DNA of 64,000 bases, from positions 62,001 through 126,000 of the forward strand of contig NZ_JBHSYO010000015.1 of assembly GCF_042662685.1 (NCBI RefSeq). The letters run 5' to 3'. The notes beneath the pieces were generated by a model. That model ran no database searches and had not been told where the DNA came from. It saw nothing but the letters and a program-made list of their open reading frames with translations. Shown one piece after another: positions 55,544 through 64,000 of this stretch. Position 1 is the stretch's first letter. Every line of letters starts with the position of its first letter. The stretch is from Pseudobowmanella zhangzhouensis. Lineage in GTDB: Bacteria > Pseudomonadota > Gammaproteobacteria > Enterobacterales > Alteromonadaceae. The translations under genes and the position numbers were made by a program.

Positions 55544-57408
55544 TACGATGCTTCCAGTTTGGATATAGGCGGCCGGTGAAACTGGTAATGTCGTGTATCT
55601 AGCGACCATACCTGCAGCTGTTCATCCCAACAAAAGCCGAGTTCTGGTAGCAGATTTTCTACCAATACATTTTTTTCGGTAGGTAAGTAGCGTGCGATGA
55701 TCTGATTTATACCACTCGTAATTGCATGCTCAACCAGATAGTCACAAATCCAATGTTCAAGATCGCGCTTGATCACCCGACAACTCATCAACCAGCTGTC
55801 AATTTCCAACTGCATGGGTTGCTTATGACAAATAACGACGGACACCAAGCCATTATCACCGAAGCGATCGGCCAGCCTTACTGACAACGTCAGCATATCA
55901 ACATTAGCTGCCATTCGTTCAATTTGATCTTGGGTATAGCGCTTTGTCGTCAGGTTGAACTGATTGGTTTTATTCACCAGCTGCGTCACGCGAACAATGT
56001 TGGAAGATAGAAATGGCTCAACCCGTGCGACCATTTCCAGCGACCGCAAATACTCCTGCATGTCAGTGGCATTGTTTTGCAGCTTTGAGCGCGCCGCGTT
56101 AGCCCGGTATTGGTCTGCACGGTGCAAATCATCCTCGGTTTGCGACAATGACTCAAAGTAATTAGCCCGCATTAAAATATCAGCGTACGTAGAGGGGTCA
56201 CGACCCATTTCAGGCACCGCCACGTCAGGCAGCATCTTTCTGACAATTTCTCGCTCAGCAGGATTGTCATCGACAAATACCAATGCATCGATACCGATAT
56301 TCAGAGTAGTGGCAATAAACTGAAGATTAGTCGGCTTATCCTGCCAGTTAGCCACAAAGACAGCTATATCCGTCTCTTTTAGCAACATATCTGGGTGGAC
56401 CTGAAACGCCTCTAACGCATTTTTTTCATCATTTTTAGAACATACAGCCAAAATTATGCCTGCTTGCTTTAACTCAAGCGCCAACTGCTGTAAGCGCAAG
56501 TGGGCTTCGCCACGAGGCGTTCCTGGCTGAATTGCGATACCGTACAGCCCGTCATCACCAATGACACCTCCCCACAAGGTATTATCGAGATCCAGCACCA
56601 GGCACTTACGACTTTTTCCCTTTATAGCGCCAACTAACGCAGCGACACGTTCACAATAAAATAGCGTGCCCTCTTCCGACAGGGCTATGCGAGAGCTCAA
56701 CCAACTGCGCTGATCGAACCACTGGGTGCCGCCCAGATGAGCCGCTTCACTAAAAACATCCAATAGATAATGCGGGCTATCCGAAAGTCGCTCGGCCAAC
56801 TGTTGATTGAATGCAAGGATGGTCGCACTTAGTGCAGTGTGGTGGCGAATATCAAAATTGCCGAGCAGATTGGCCGGTGGTAAAGCCAAATTTTGCACGA
56901 TACAAGGCACGCCGGCATTAGCGAGAAAACCATCCGCGACTTGAGTAATGAAGTCCAGACTGCTTCGGACATCCGACTTAGCCTGACTCACTCCGCCATT
57001 GGCGAAGGGATAACCACGGTAATCCTGATTAATCAAAATGAAATCGGGACCAAACTGACATAATTTAGAATTGACCGACTGTGACTCCTGCCAGGCCTGA
57101 TCAAAATCAGCCAGACAGATGTTGAGCCACACACCCCGTCGCAGTCCTGCAATGAATAACGGCGCAACTAATAAGTCTTGAGTACTGTTGCTGACAATCC
57201 CAAGCTTTACTTGAGCGAAGCCGCATGCAATAACCGATGCCCCCGCATCGGAGCATACTGCCTTCATTAGTCTGGTACATTGATTGACGTCTAACTGGGT
57301 GTGGAGCACCCTTGCCAGACTCGCCCTATCGGCTGAGCCCTCAGTAATCTGTTTACAAATAGTTTTAAAATCGTCCGCTACGGGCGGTAACCAATCCCGG
57401 TTCTGCAC
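55543..57408 (-). CDS. FkbH-type HAD-IIIC protein
   Basis: 621 residues. An N-terminal SGNH-like part of about 260 residues is followed by the HAD core KCLVLDLDNTLWGGVIGDDG (nucleophile Asp273, Asp275), then ILAVCSKNDEKNA, FVDDNPAEREIV and a C-terminal GNAT-like region. FkbH proteins load a glyceryl (or similar) unit from bisphosphoglycerate onto an ACP (family knowledge). An ACP gene lies 23 bases upstream, supporting that role here. Confidence 0.88.
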   Translation of the reverse strand: MQNRDWLPPVADDFKTICKQITEGSADRASLARVLHTQLDVNQCTRLMKAVCSDAGASVIACGFAQVKLGIVSNSTQDLLVAPLFIAGLRRGVWLNICLADFDQAWQESQSVNSKLCQFGPDFILINQDYRGYPFANGGVSQAKSDVRSSLDFITQVADGFLANAGVPCIVQNLALPPANLLGNFDIRHHTALSATILAFNQQLAERLSDSPHYLLDVFSEAAHLGGTQWFDQRSWLSSRIALSEEGTLFYCERVAALVGAIKGKSRKCLVLDLDNTLWGGVIGDDGLYGIAIQPGTPRGEAHLRLQQLALELKQAGIILAVCSKNDEKNALEAFQVHPDMLLKETDIAVFVANWQDKPTNLQFIATTLNIGIDALVFVDDNPAEREIVRKMLPDVAVPEMGRDPSTYADILMRANYFESLSQTEDDLHRADQYRANAARSKLQNNATDMQEYLRSLEMVARVEPFLSSNIVRVTQLVNKTNQFNLTTKRYTQDQIERMAANVDMLTLSVRLADRFGDNGLVSVVICHKQPMQLEIDSWLMSCRVIKRDLEHWICDYLVEHAITSGINQIIARYLPTEKNVLVENLLPELGFCWDEQLQVWSLDTRHYQFHRPPISKLEAS

Positions 57409-57431
57409 GTCTAAATCCCTGTTCCCGTGAC

Positions 57432-57677
57432 TTATGCCATTTTCGCCAGAATTGCATCCACCAGGCTAGACACTGATTTAAGTTGGTCTATCTGCTCAAT
57501 TTCGAACTGGATAGAAAAGTGCTTTTCAATTGTTGTGAGCAAACGAATTTGCGCCAGACTGTCCCATTCCTCAATGTCATCACTGCTGAGGGAATCACTG
57601 AAAGAAACGTCTGCATCCATGAATACGTCATCGAAAATATCTTCCAATGCGCTCAATACTTCTGTGCGTTCACTCAT
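57432..57677 (-). CDS. Acyl carrier protein (FkbH-linked)
   Basis: 81 residues from ATG 57677 behind AGGAAGTGAG; upstream codons are dismissed. The Ser that carries phosphopantetheine is Ser40 in EEWDSLAQIRLL. The position just ahead of the FkbH-type gene makes it the likely partner. It heads the carrier-protein run ending with hydrolase 1. Confidence 0.92.
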   Translation of the reverse strand: MSERTEVLSALEDIFDDVFMDADVSFSDSLSSDDIEEWDSLAQIRLLTTIEKHFSIQFEIEQIDQLKSVSSLVDAILAKMA

Positions 57678-57824
57678 AGTCTCACTTCCTGATGATTGTT
57701 TTTTGTACATATTAACGAGATTAACGCCCCAATATACACTTTTATTTTACTTGGAGAACCAAGTTGCCTTGCTCGAAACAAGGAAAAACTTTACTGACCA
57801 AGACATACACTTGTAATTCAAGAT

Positions 57825-58898
57825 TTACTCTGCCAACTTCAGCACGCGAATATTGTCCGAGGCATTATTAATCAGTACAAACAGGTCTCGCTCCCGCCAA
57901 TACGCGAAACGTCCGAAAGTTCCGTTTGTCGTCGCTTTATTTGGTGCCCCCACTGTCACTATAGAATGCCAAGTCATTGTCTGTGGATCCTGTATAAACA
58001 GCATCGGCCCTCCTGCCCAGGCCACAAATCGCTTTCGTTTCGAATCAAAAACCAGCCCTGGGGCGTTGGTCTCATGTAGCGGTTTTAAATCTGACGGAAG
58101 TGGTATCTTTTGCCGCCGGAAATCGGAACCATCCGCTGTACTAATCAAAAACTGTTTGCCTTTACCAAGCATGAGGAACCGTTTACGCAGTGGGTCAAAA
58201 GCAGCCGTCAAATCTAACCCTATCTGACTGTCTGACAAACGCAGGTATCGTCCACCTTTCGGCGTATATTGGTACTGATAAAAACTGTAGGTATCGTGCA
58301 AATATATTCGATCATTGATGGGGTCATAAGCTGACACCAGGCCATACGTTTTTCGGGGAATATCACCCGTTGCGGCGTCTCTTCGCCACTCATGGGTGGC
58401 CAGATCCATTAACCATGTTTCACGATCTGCGCCTCCGGAGCCACTGGCCAATGACCCCGAAAACGCCCACAGTAAATCCGCCTTTTCCAGCACATTTAAA
58501 CCATCGTAGGTATGCCTGCCATTTGGCTGAGTTCCATCAAATGGAGAGAGTTCCGATTTAGGGGCGCCTGTGGCATTGGCTGGATAAGCAGGATCGGTTA
58601 ATCGAAGCAAATGTTTGTCGCGAATATTAAATCCATAAATTTCATTACCATAGTAATCGTTATGGCCGCCGCCCCAAATATATAAAGTACCGCGTTGCTG
58701 GCTAAGAGCGGCCCCACTCCAAGCACCTGTTACCGTTCCACAGTGGTAACTGAAATCATAAGGGTAATCATTGAATTTGTTGGTAGGACAAATTTGTTTT
58801 AATTGCGTATTCGGAATGACCTCCCATCGGCCAACTTCGGCGGCTGACGGCAGTATTGAGCACGCATAGATTAAGCTGGACATTAAAATTCTATGCAT
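57825..58898 (-). CDS. Secreted kelch-like beta-propeller protein
   Basis: 357 residues with a signal peptide to about residue 20. Repeated blades such as GTLYIWGGGHNDYYGNEIYGF, NDRIYLHDTYSFYQY and KRKRFVAWAGGPMLFIQ suggest a kelch or related propeller. Two cysteines near the N-terminus (ICPTN and YHCGT) may bond. No PEP-CTERM tail is present. It probably binds or modifies polymer outside the inner membrane (inference). About 147 bases separate it from the ACP gene, with only short hairpins in between. Confidence 0.72.
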   Translation of the reverse strand: MHRILMSSLIYACSILPSAAEVGRWEVIPNTQLKQICPTNKFNDYPYDFSYHCGTVTGAWSGAALSQQRGTLYIWGGGHNDYYGNEIYGFNIRDKHLLRLTDPAYPANATGAPKSELSPFDGTQPNGRHTYDGLNVLEKADLLWAFSGSLASGSGGADRETWLMDLATHEWRRDAATGDIPRKTYGLVSAYDPINDRIYLHDTYSFYQYQYTPKGGRYLRLSDSQIGLDLTAAFDPLRKRFLMLGKGKQFLISTADGSDFRRQKIPLPSDLKPLHETNAPGLVFDSKRKRFVAWAGGPMLFIQDPQTMTWHSIVTVGAPNKATTNGTFGRFAYWRERDLFVLINNASDNIRVLKLAE

Positions 58899-59003
58899 GG
58901 ATGATAGGCATTCCGTTCAGAATTGGGCGAGCGCTGCACAACACCGTAACATGAATTCGTGTTGAGTTGCAGACAGGATTCCCGGATACAGGATTGAGCC
59001 AAC

Positions 59004-59666
59004 ATGAAGTTTTCATTGCCTGCACTTTGGGTGCTGTTATTAGCTAGCTTTACTGCCAATGCCCAAGTTGACTGTAATGAAATGGAATGGTCGCGCTCCG
59101 GTCATCCCTGGGACTATTACAGCGCTGAAGCTCGTGTTCCGGATGGAAATACTCCTCAGGGTTTGGTCAATTTAGTTGAGAAACACCACTTCAACAGTGA
59201 TGTGCAAAACCTCAATAAAGGGCAAACCAGTCGTCTTCCCGGCGATATGCTTTTTATTCTCAAAATAATCCCTAACCACCCGAGAGTGTTGCTGACCTAT
59301 TCCCGTTATGAAAAAAAGTACACCGAACTGGAATCATTTCGGCTCAACGACGCGCATAACAAACCACCATATAGTGCCGAGTGTCTGATAAAGCGCGCTA
59401 TTAATGTTTACCCTCAGCACACAGAAACCCATAAAGTGCTTGGCATTCATTATTTTCAGCATGGAAATTTTCAACAAGCGTTGCAGCCCTTTAAACATAT
59501 TGAAGCAACTAATCCCAACGATATAGAAAACCTGTACAATCTGGGGCTCACCTACTGCAAACTGGGTGAAATCGAACTGGCTAAACAATACGCCGCAGCG
59601 GCATACGGAGCCGGATATCCGTTACAAGGGCTCCAATCAATGGTGACCAGAGGTTGTCGTAAGTAA
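59004..59666 (+). CDS. Secreted TPR-repeat protein
   Basis: 220 residues with a signal peptide (MKFSLPALWVLLLASFTANA). The C-terminal half has TPR helices (ETHKVLGIHYFQHGNFQQALQPFKHIEATNPNDIENLYNLGLTYCKLGEIELAKQYA). It is periplasmic, likely a scaffold for polymer assembly (inference). Divergent from the kelch gene and four bases before the flippase gene, with which it should be co-transcribed. Confidence 0.78.
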   Translation: MKFSLPALWVLLLASFTANAQVDCNEMEWSRSGHPWDYYSAEARVPDGNTPQGLVNLVEKHHFNSDVQNLNKGQTSRLPGDMLFILKIIPNHPRVLLTYSRYEKKYTELESFRLNDAHNKPPYSAECLIKRAINVYPQHTETHKVLGIHYFQHGNFQQALQPFKHIEATNPNDIENLYNLGLTYCKLGEIELAKQYAAAAYGAGYPLQGLQSMVTRGCRK

Positions 59667-59670
59667 GCAC

Positions 59671-61140
59671 ATGTCACAACAGTCACAAACAAAAGTTGTC
59701 TCCAGCGTTGGCTGGTCTTTTTTGACACGTTACAGCAATAAATTTATTGGGTTACTCAATACCTTAGTATTGGCACGATTGCTAACACCAGAAGATTTTG
59801 GAATTGTCGCGTTATCGTCAATCTTTATTAATTTTCTGCTGGCACTCACCGAAGCAAATTTGCATTTGTATCTGATTCGCCACAAGGAAGATAACGACCA
59901 ACTGTTCAGTTCTGTATGGACAGCCAGCGTGATGCAGGCAGTCGTAGTTTCGATATTTATGGCTATCGGCGCACCTTATGCCGCTGATTTCTTTGAGCAA
60001 CCATTACTAGAACAAATCATCTACTGCCTCATTATTGTGCGACTACTTGATGGCTGCCGTAATGTAGGCATTTATATCGCGCAAAAGCACCTCAATTTTA
60101 AGCTGGATTTTAAAGTTACCTTTTACTCCAAAATCAGTTCGGTGATTTTTACGATTGGTCTGGCGATCTGGTTGCAAAGCTATTGGGCGCTGGTTTTAGG
60201 GCAAATCTGCTCGTCTGCGGTGGCACTGATATACAGTTACGTACTCCATCCATTTCGACCACATTTTAGCTTGTATCAATGGCGTGAAATTCTGGCTTAT
60301 TCAAAAGCCACTATACCAGCAACCATTGCCGGTTATCTCAATACGCAAATTCACATGATCGCTGCGGGACGATTGGGTACCACTGAATTTATTGGCCGAT
60401 ACCATATGGCTCTTAATATCGGTGCAATGTTCACTTTCGAATTAATGTTGCCAATCATTCGCGGTCTCGCGCCTAATTTTTCTATTGTGAAAGACTCAGG
60501 TGAGGGAGAGAAATTTTTCAAAATGGCAACCACGCTTGCTGTTTACGCCTTTGTCCCCCTTGGCGTAGGTATTAATGCGGTTGCACCCGAGTTTATTCAG
60601 ACGCTGCTTGGTGAGCAGTGGTTACCGGCTGCACCTATGCTCGCTTGGTTTAGTCTGTTCTTTATGATTAGCGGTATCATGATGTTTCTCAGTGGACAGT
60701 TTCTGATTATTCTGGGTAAAGAGCAGTTATCCAACCGTCTGGTGTGGATGCGTACCGCCATGATCAGTATTGCAATTGCACTGACTGTGCACTTTGGCAG
60801 CTACACCGATATACCTCGTAGTTTGTTTCTGTATACGATTGCCGCGTTACCGCTAATTCTGTACTTTGTCTCGCGGGCAATGGCATTCTCTCTGCGTAAC
60901 TACTTAACAGGCTGGATCCCACCTGTGCTGGCGGCGCTCCTGATGTGGTCAATGTTACATTACCTGCCTCTGCAAGGTTTGCCATTTTGGTTGTTACTAC
61001 CAGTAAAAATAGTCATTGGTGGATTAACCTATTTACTGACGTTGACGCTGTTGTACAAATTGCGTGGCAAGCCAGAAAACAGCGTTGAAGCATTTATATT
61101 GAACAAGATACCTCGCAAGCATTTCAGGTCAGGAAAATAA
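59671..61140 (+). CDS. MOP-superfamily polysaccharide flippase
   Basis: 489 residues, about twelve to fourteen membrane helices. The start VVSSVGWSFLTRYSNKFIGLLNTLVLARLLTPEDFGIVALSSI is the typical opening of Wzx/WzxC proteins. It moves lipid-linked repeat units across the inner membrane. It completes the set with the initiating transferase and Wzy-type polymerase. Confidence 0.93.
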   Translation: MSQQSQTKVVSSVGWSFLTRYSNKFIGLLNTLVLARLLTPEDFGIVALSSIFINFLLALTEANLHLYLIRHKEDNDQLFSSVWTASVMQAVVVSIFMAIGAPYAADFFEQPLLEQIIYCLIIVRLLDGCRNVGIYIAQKHLNFKLDFKVTFYSKISSVIFTIGLAIWLQSYWALVLGQICSSAVALIYSYVLHPFRPHFSLYQWREILAYSKATIPATIAGYLNTQIHMIAAGRLGTTEFIGRYHMALNIGAMFTFELMLPIIRGLAPNFSIVKDSGEGEKFFKMATTLAVYAFVPLGVGINAVAPEFIQTLLGEQWLPAAPMLAWFSLFFMISGIMMFLSGQFLIILGKEQLSNRLVWMRTAMISIAIALTVHFGSYTDIPRSLFLYTIAALPLILYFVSRAMAFSLRNYLTGWIPPVLAALLMWSMLHYLPLQGLPFWLLLPVKIVIGGLTYLLTLTLLYKLRGKPENSVEAFILNKIPRKHFRSGK

Positions 61141-61157
61141 ATATTAAGGAGTTAACG

Positions 61158-62861
61158 ATGCTAACGCGTCCATTTAAACAAATCACATTGATATTGCCTG
61201 AACAGGACTTGCTTGATAACGCTGAATCTGACGACGCATTCCTCGCAATACGTGGTGCTGTCTATCTTAACGGACAAAAACTAACTGCGCAGACTGCTTT
61301 GCAACATTTGCAAAAGCATAGCGACATAACCGATGTTCTGGGTCAATTCAGCGGTCATTTTTGGCTGATATATCAAGATAAACAGCACATCTGGCTGGCA
61401 AACGACCACATGGGATTGCAGCCCTGCTACCACACATTGCAAAACAACAGGTTAGTCGTCGCAGGTAAGTTGAATGCGTTAAAGTCACTCGACAACCTGT
61501 CGTTTACCCTATCAAATCAAGCGATATACCAATATTTTTATTTCCACTGCATTCCATCGCCGCAAACGATTTACCAAGAGGTAGCGAAGCTAGAGCCAGG
61601 CATGGGTTTATGTTGGCAAGATGGCACGCAACCGTCATCAACACTGATTTATAATCCGGACTTTACTCAAAAATTAGACAACACTGCGACTTCACAGCAG
61701 CAGTGCCTGGATATTTTGCAAGATGCCGTCGCTCAACAAATGGATGATTCAACAGGAGCGTTCTTGAGTGGCGGACTGGATAGCTCAAGTGTTGCCGGTA
61801 AATTGGCGGCTATTAACCCTCAAGCAAAAACATTCTCTATTGGCTTTCGGGCTAAAGGATATGACGAAACTGAGTTTGCCCTGATAACAGCGAACCATTT
61901 CAACACTGATCATCAGGTTTTGTATCTTGAGCCAGATCAAGCACTGGAAAAGTTTGTCGAGATAGCCCAATACTTTGACGAGCCATTTGGTAATTCATCG
62001 GCAATGGCCGCATACTTTTGCGCCAAATTTGCAAAAGAGCATGGGATTCATACTTTACTTGCCGGAGATGGTGGCGATGAGATTTTTGCTGGCAATGAAC
62101 GTTATGCCAAGCAGAAAATATTTGAGCCTTATTTGCGTGTTCCCGGATTTATCCGAGCAATAAACAGAGGCATTTTTGTAAAGTCGCCACTGGCAACTCT
62201 GCCCGGCTTTAAAAAGATTGCCAGCTACATCCGCCAGGCCGAGACGCGGCTACCATTGCGTCTTCAGACCCATAACTTTATTTATCAGATCGGCGCAGAA
62301 AACATATTTGCCGACAATTTTTTGCGTACCGTGAACCAAGATTTACCTGCGCAACAATTAAAGGCGCGTTACGAGTCATGCAAAAGCAATGATCCAACCA
62401 ACGCAATGCTATTTCTGGACTGGAAATTTACCCTGGCAGATAACGACTTAGTCAAAGTGAATACCATGTGTGAAATGGCCGGTGTGAATGTAGCCTATCC
62501 CTTCCTGACACGCGAAATGGTGGACTTCAGTTGTGACATATCTGCCAACGCTAAATTACCCGGTCAAAAACTCAGACATTTTTATCGGTCAGCCTGCCGT
62601 GGATTCCTGGCTGACGAAACACTCGATAAAGAAAAGCACGGATTTGGCTTACCATTTGGCGTGTGGCTTCACGAGCACGAAGGTTTAAAGAATTTAGCGT
62701 TAGAGTCATTGCAAAAATTCCGCAAGCGCAATATCTTAAATGGCGAAATAATAGACAAAGTATTGGAAGCGCACACCAGCGTACACGCTAGTTACTATGG
62801 TGTATTGATATGGATTATTGTGGTGTTGGAACTCTGGTTGCAACGTCACGAGGGGGACTGA
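61158..62861 (+). CDS. Asparagine-synthase-like protein with degenerate glutaminase half
   Basis: 567 residues. The synthetase half is intact: PP-loop TGAFLSGGLDSSSVAGK near residue 200 and LLAGDGGDEIFAGNERY near 305. The N-terminus reads MLTRPFKQITLI, without the MCGI start, so the catalytic Cys2 of class II amidotransferases is absent. It may use ammonia, or form another amide or ester-type bond, as beta-lactam synthetases do. Its stop overlaps the deacetylase start. Confidence 0.83.
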   Translation: MLTRPFKQITLILPEQDLLDNAESDDAFLAIRGAVYLNGQKLTAQTALQHLQKHSDITDVLGQFSGHFWLIYQDKQHIWLANDHMGLQPCYHTLQNNRLVVAGKLNALKSLDNLSFTLSNQAIYQYFYFHCIPSPQTIYQEVAKLEPGMGLCWQDGTQPSSTLIYNPDFTQKLDNTATSQQQCLDILQDAVAQQMDDSTGAFLSGGLDSSSVAGKLAAINPQAKTFSIGFRAKGYDETEFALITANHFNTDHQVLYLEPDQALEKFVEIAQYFDEPFGNSSAMAAYFCAKFAKEHGIHTLLAGDGGDEIFAGNERYAKQKIFEPYLRVPGFIRAINRGIFVKSPLATLPGFKKIASYIRQAETRLPLRLQTHNFIYQIGAENIFADNFLRTVNQDLPAQQLKARYESCKSNDPTNAMLFLDWKFTLADNDLVKVNTMCEMAGVNVAYPFLTREMVDFSCDISANAKLPGQKLRHFYRSACRGFLADETLDKEKHGFGLPFGVWLHEHEGLKNLALESLQKFRKRNILNGEIIDKVLEAHTSVHASYYGVLIWIIVVLELWLQRHEGD

Positions 62862-63793
62862 TGATTCACCATCTGTTATCGCTAACAGGTAAATTATTTG
62901 GCAAAGGAAAGCTGAGTATTCTGCAATATCATCAGGTACTCAGTCAGCCAGACCCATTAATGAGAGGCTTGATAACCGCAGACAATTTTGAGTGGCACAT
63001 GAAACTAATCAGCCGCTACTTCACTCCTCTCAGCCTCTCCTCCGCAATCGACCTATTACAAAAAAATGCCCTGCCTGCCAATGCTATTTGTGTCACCTTT
63101 GATGATGGCTATCAAAATAATTTATCTGTAGCATTACCGATTCTCGAGAAATACAACATTCCCGCCACCATTTTTATTGCTACTGGCTTTTCCGAAGGCA
63201 ACACGATGTGGAACGACAAGGTATATCATCTGTTCCGCGATGCGTCGCGCGCTAGCCTGTTGCTAAATGGTCAGGACGTCGAATTGGGCGACTATGACCA
63301 ACGCAGACAATTACTCAAAGAGTTAATCGAACAGCTGAAATACTTGCCAATTGAAACAAGAAACAGCGAATTGAAAAAAATCTATGACGAAAATCAGATC
63401 GAACCGCAAAAAGATCTGATGTTATCGCCCGAAGAGATCGCCGCACTCGCTGCAAAAGGCATCGAAATAGGTGCACACACTGTCAATCATCCTATTTTGG
63501 CTGTGTTGGATGAAGATCAGCAGTTTGAAGAGATTGCTCAATGCAAGCGACAACTGGAGTCATGGGCTGGTAAGCCAGTACTTCATTTCGCTTACCCCAA
63601 TGGGATTCCCGACCAGGATTTTACCGAAACTACGGTCAATATTGTGCGTAACTTAGGATTTAAGAGTGCAGTGGCTACCCGTAAGGGTGTTTCAACCCGT
63701 GAGTCATGCATTTTCAAATTACACAGATTTACGCCATGGGACAAAACACCATTGCGATTCCATCTCAGACTAGTGCAAAATCAAGCATACTAA
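62861..63793 (+). CDS. Polysaccharide deacetylase (NodB family)
   Basis: 310 residues from ATG 62861, overlapping the previous stop (TGATG). Motifs: LQYHQVLSQPDPL, CVTFDDGYQNNLSVALPIL (metal Asp) and GIEIGAHTVNHPIL, with the later HFAYPNG. It removes acetyl groups from sugars in the polymer or its precursors. A further, partly visible deacetylase follows. Confidence 0.92.
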   Translation: MIHHLLSLTGKLFGKGKLSILQYHQVLSQPDPLMRGLITADNFEWHMKLISRYFTPLSLSSAIDLLQKNALPANAICVTFDDGYQNNLSVALPILEKYNIPATIFIATGFSEGNTMWNDKVYHLFRDASRASLLLNGQDVELGDYDQRRQLLKELIEQLKYLPIETRNSELKKIYDENQIEPQKDLMLSPEEIAALAAKGIEIGAHTVNHPILAVLDEDQQFEEIAQCKRQLESWAGKPVLHFAYPNGIPDQDFTETTVNIVRNLGFKSAVATRKGVSTRESCIFKLHRFTPWDKTPLRFHLRLVQNQAY

Positions 63794-63821
63794 CGAGATA
63801 GTGTTTGCGCAGGGAAAGTCA

Positions 63822-64000
63822 GTGAAACGTTTATTTTTGAGTATATGTCGGTTGTTCGGTTTGTTTCATCTGGCAAAACACCTCACGGCTTCTCGCCCAA
63901 GAATTCTTTGCTACCATGGCATTTCTTTAGAAGACGAGCACCTGTTTCGCCCCGGGCTGTTCATGCAGCCTTCAACATTTGCACAACGCATTCAGCTCAT
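63822..64000 (+). CDS. Probable polysaccharide deacetylase, 5' part only
   Basis: A GTG start at 63822 after AGGGA gives VKRLFLSICRLFGLFHLAK, then PRILCYHGISLEDEHLFRPGLFM and QPSTFAQRIQL. The ILCYHGI segment and the following SxxxFxxxL-like block are the opening of a NodB-type deacetylase. Reading stops at the right window edge after about 59 residues, before the catalytic Asp motif. Confidence 0.7.
   Translation, partial: MKRLFLSICRLFGLFHLAKHLTASRPRILCYHGISLEDEHLFRPGLFMQPSTFAQRIQL

Noticed and set aside
57711..57824. Short inverted repeats (ACTTGG/CCAAGT and CCTTG/CAAGG) between the ACP and kelch genes
   Set aside because: Stems of five to six bases without T-runs; they are not convincing terminators.
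30456..64000. PEP-CTERM substrate proteins inside the exosortase locus
   Set aside because: None of the secreted proteins has a C-terminal PEP motif followed by a helix and basic tail.

Overview
The window reads as chromosome of a marine-type gammaproteobacterium, most likely of the Alteromonadales (inference). The evidence is the housekeeping set (psd, rsgA, orn, ilvIH, maoP, srkA, ccoG, dsbA), a TonB receptor next to a TPR-sulfotransferase, DUF3718-like secreted proteins, and a complete-looking exosortase A (XrtA) exopolysaccharide locus. Gene density is high. I saw no insertion sequence, integrase, CRISPR array or rRNA.

Region 1 (1-4.4 kb) is conserved core. A leftward rsgA-psd-DMT exporter-glycerophosphodiesterase run faces orn and two nearly identical tRNA-Gly(GCC) genes. 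Between and after the tRNAs lie degenerate repeat units that begin and end like the 3' half of the tRNA but carry inserted hairpin-forming DNA, arranged like tRNA-derived repeats behind tyrT in E. coli.

Region 2 (5-17 kb) holds a TonB-dependent receptor with an adjacent TPR-sulfotransferase, a DUF4442 hotdog protein, maoP, the valine/isoleucine genes ilvIH, a DUF2339 membrane protein and a glycosyltransferase.

Region 3 (17-30 kb, mostly leftward) has a BlaI-type repressor with an M56-TonB sensor protease, two paralogous small secreted proteins with BlaI-like half-sites upstream of one of them, a prolyl oligopeptidase lipoprotein, an esterase-like phytase-domain protein coupled to a DUF885-like metallopeptidase, dsbA, btuB behind a cobalamin riboswitch, srkA and ccoG.

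Region 4 (30-64 kb) is the XrtA exopolysaccharide locus. It contains the XrtA-associated ATPase, outer-membrane barrel, tyrosine autokinase, chain-length and export proteins, an initiating sugar transferase, a DUF3473 deacetylase, a FemAB-like protein, several glycosyltransferases, exosortase A with an EpsI tail, an amidotransferase, a CapK-like ligase and a Wzy/O-ligase. A leftward arm adds two XrtA-associated hydrolases, two acyl carrier proteins, an FkbH-type HAD protein, a MaoC-SDR fusion and an acyltransferase-like protein. Together these look like a small carrier-protein pathway that makes an unusual acyl or glyceryl substituent for the polysaccharide (inference). A final rightward run has a flippase, an asparagine-synthase-like protein lacking the N-terminal cysteine, and two polysaccharide deacetylases, the last cut by the window edge. 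No PEP-CTERM substrate protein and no prsK/prsR regulator was recognised inside the window.
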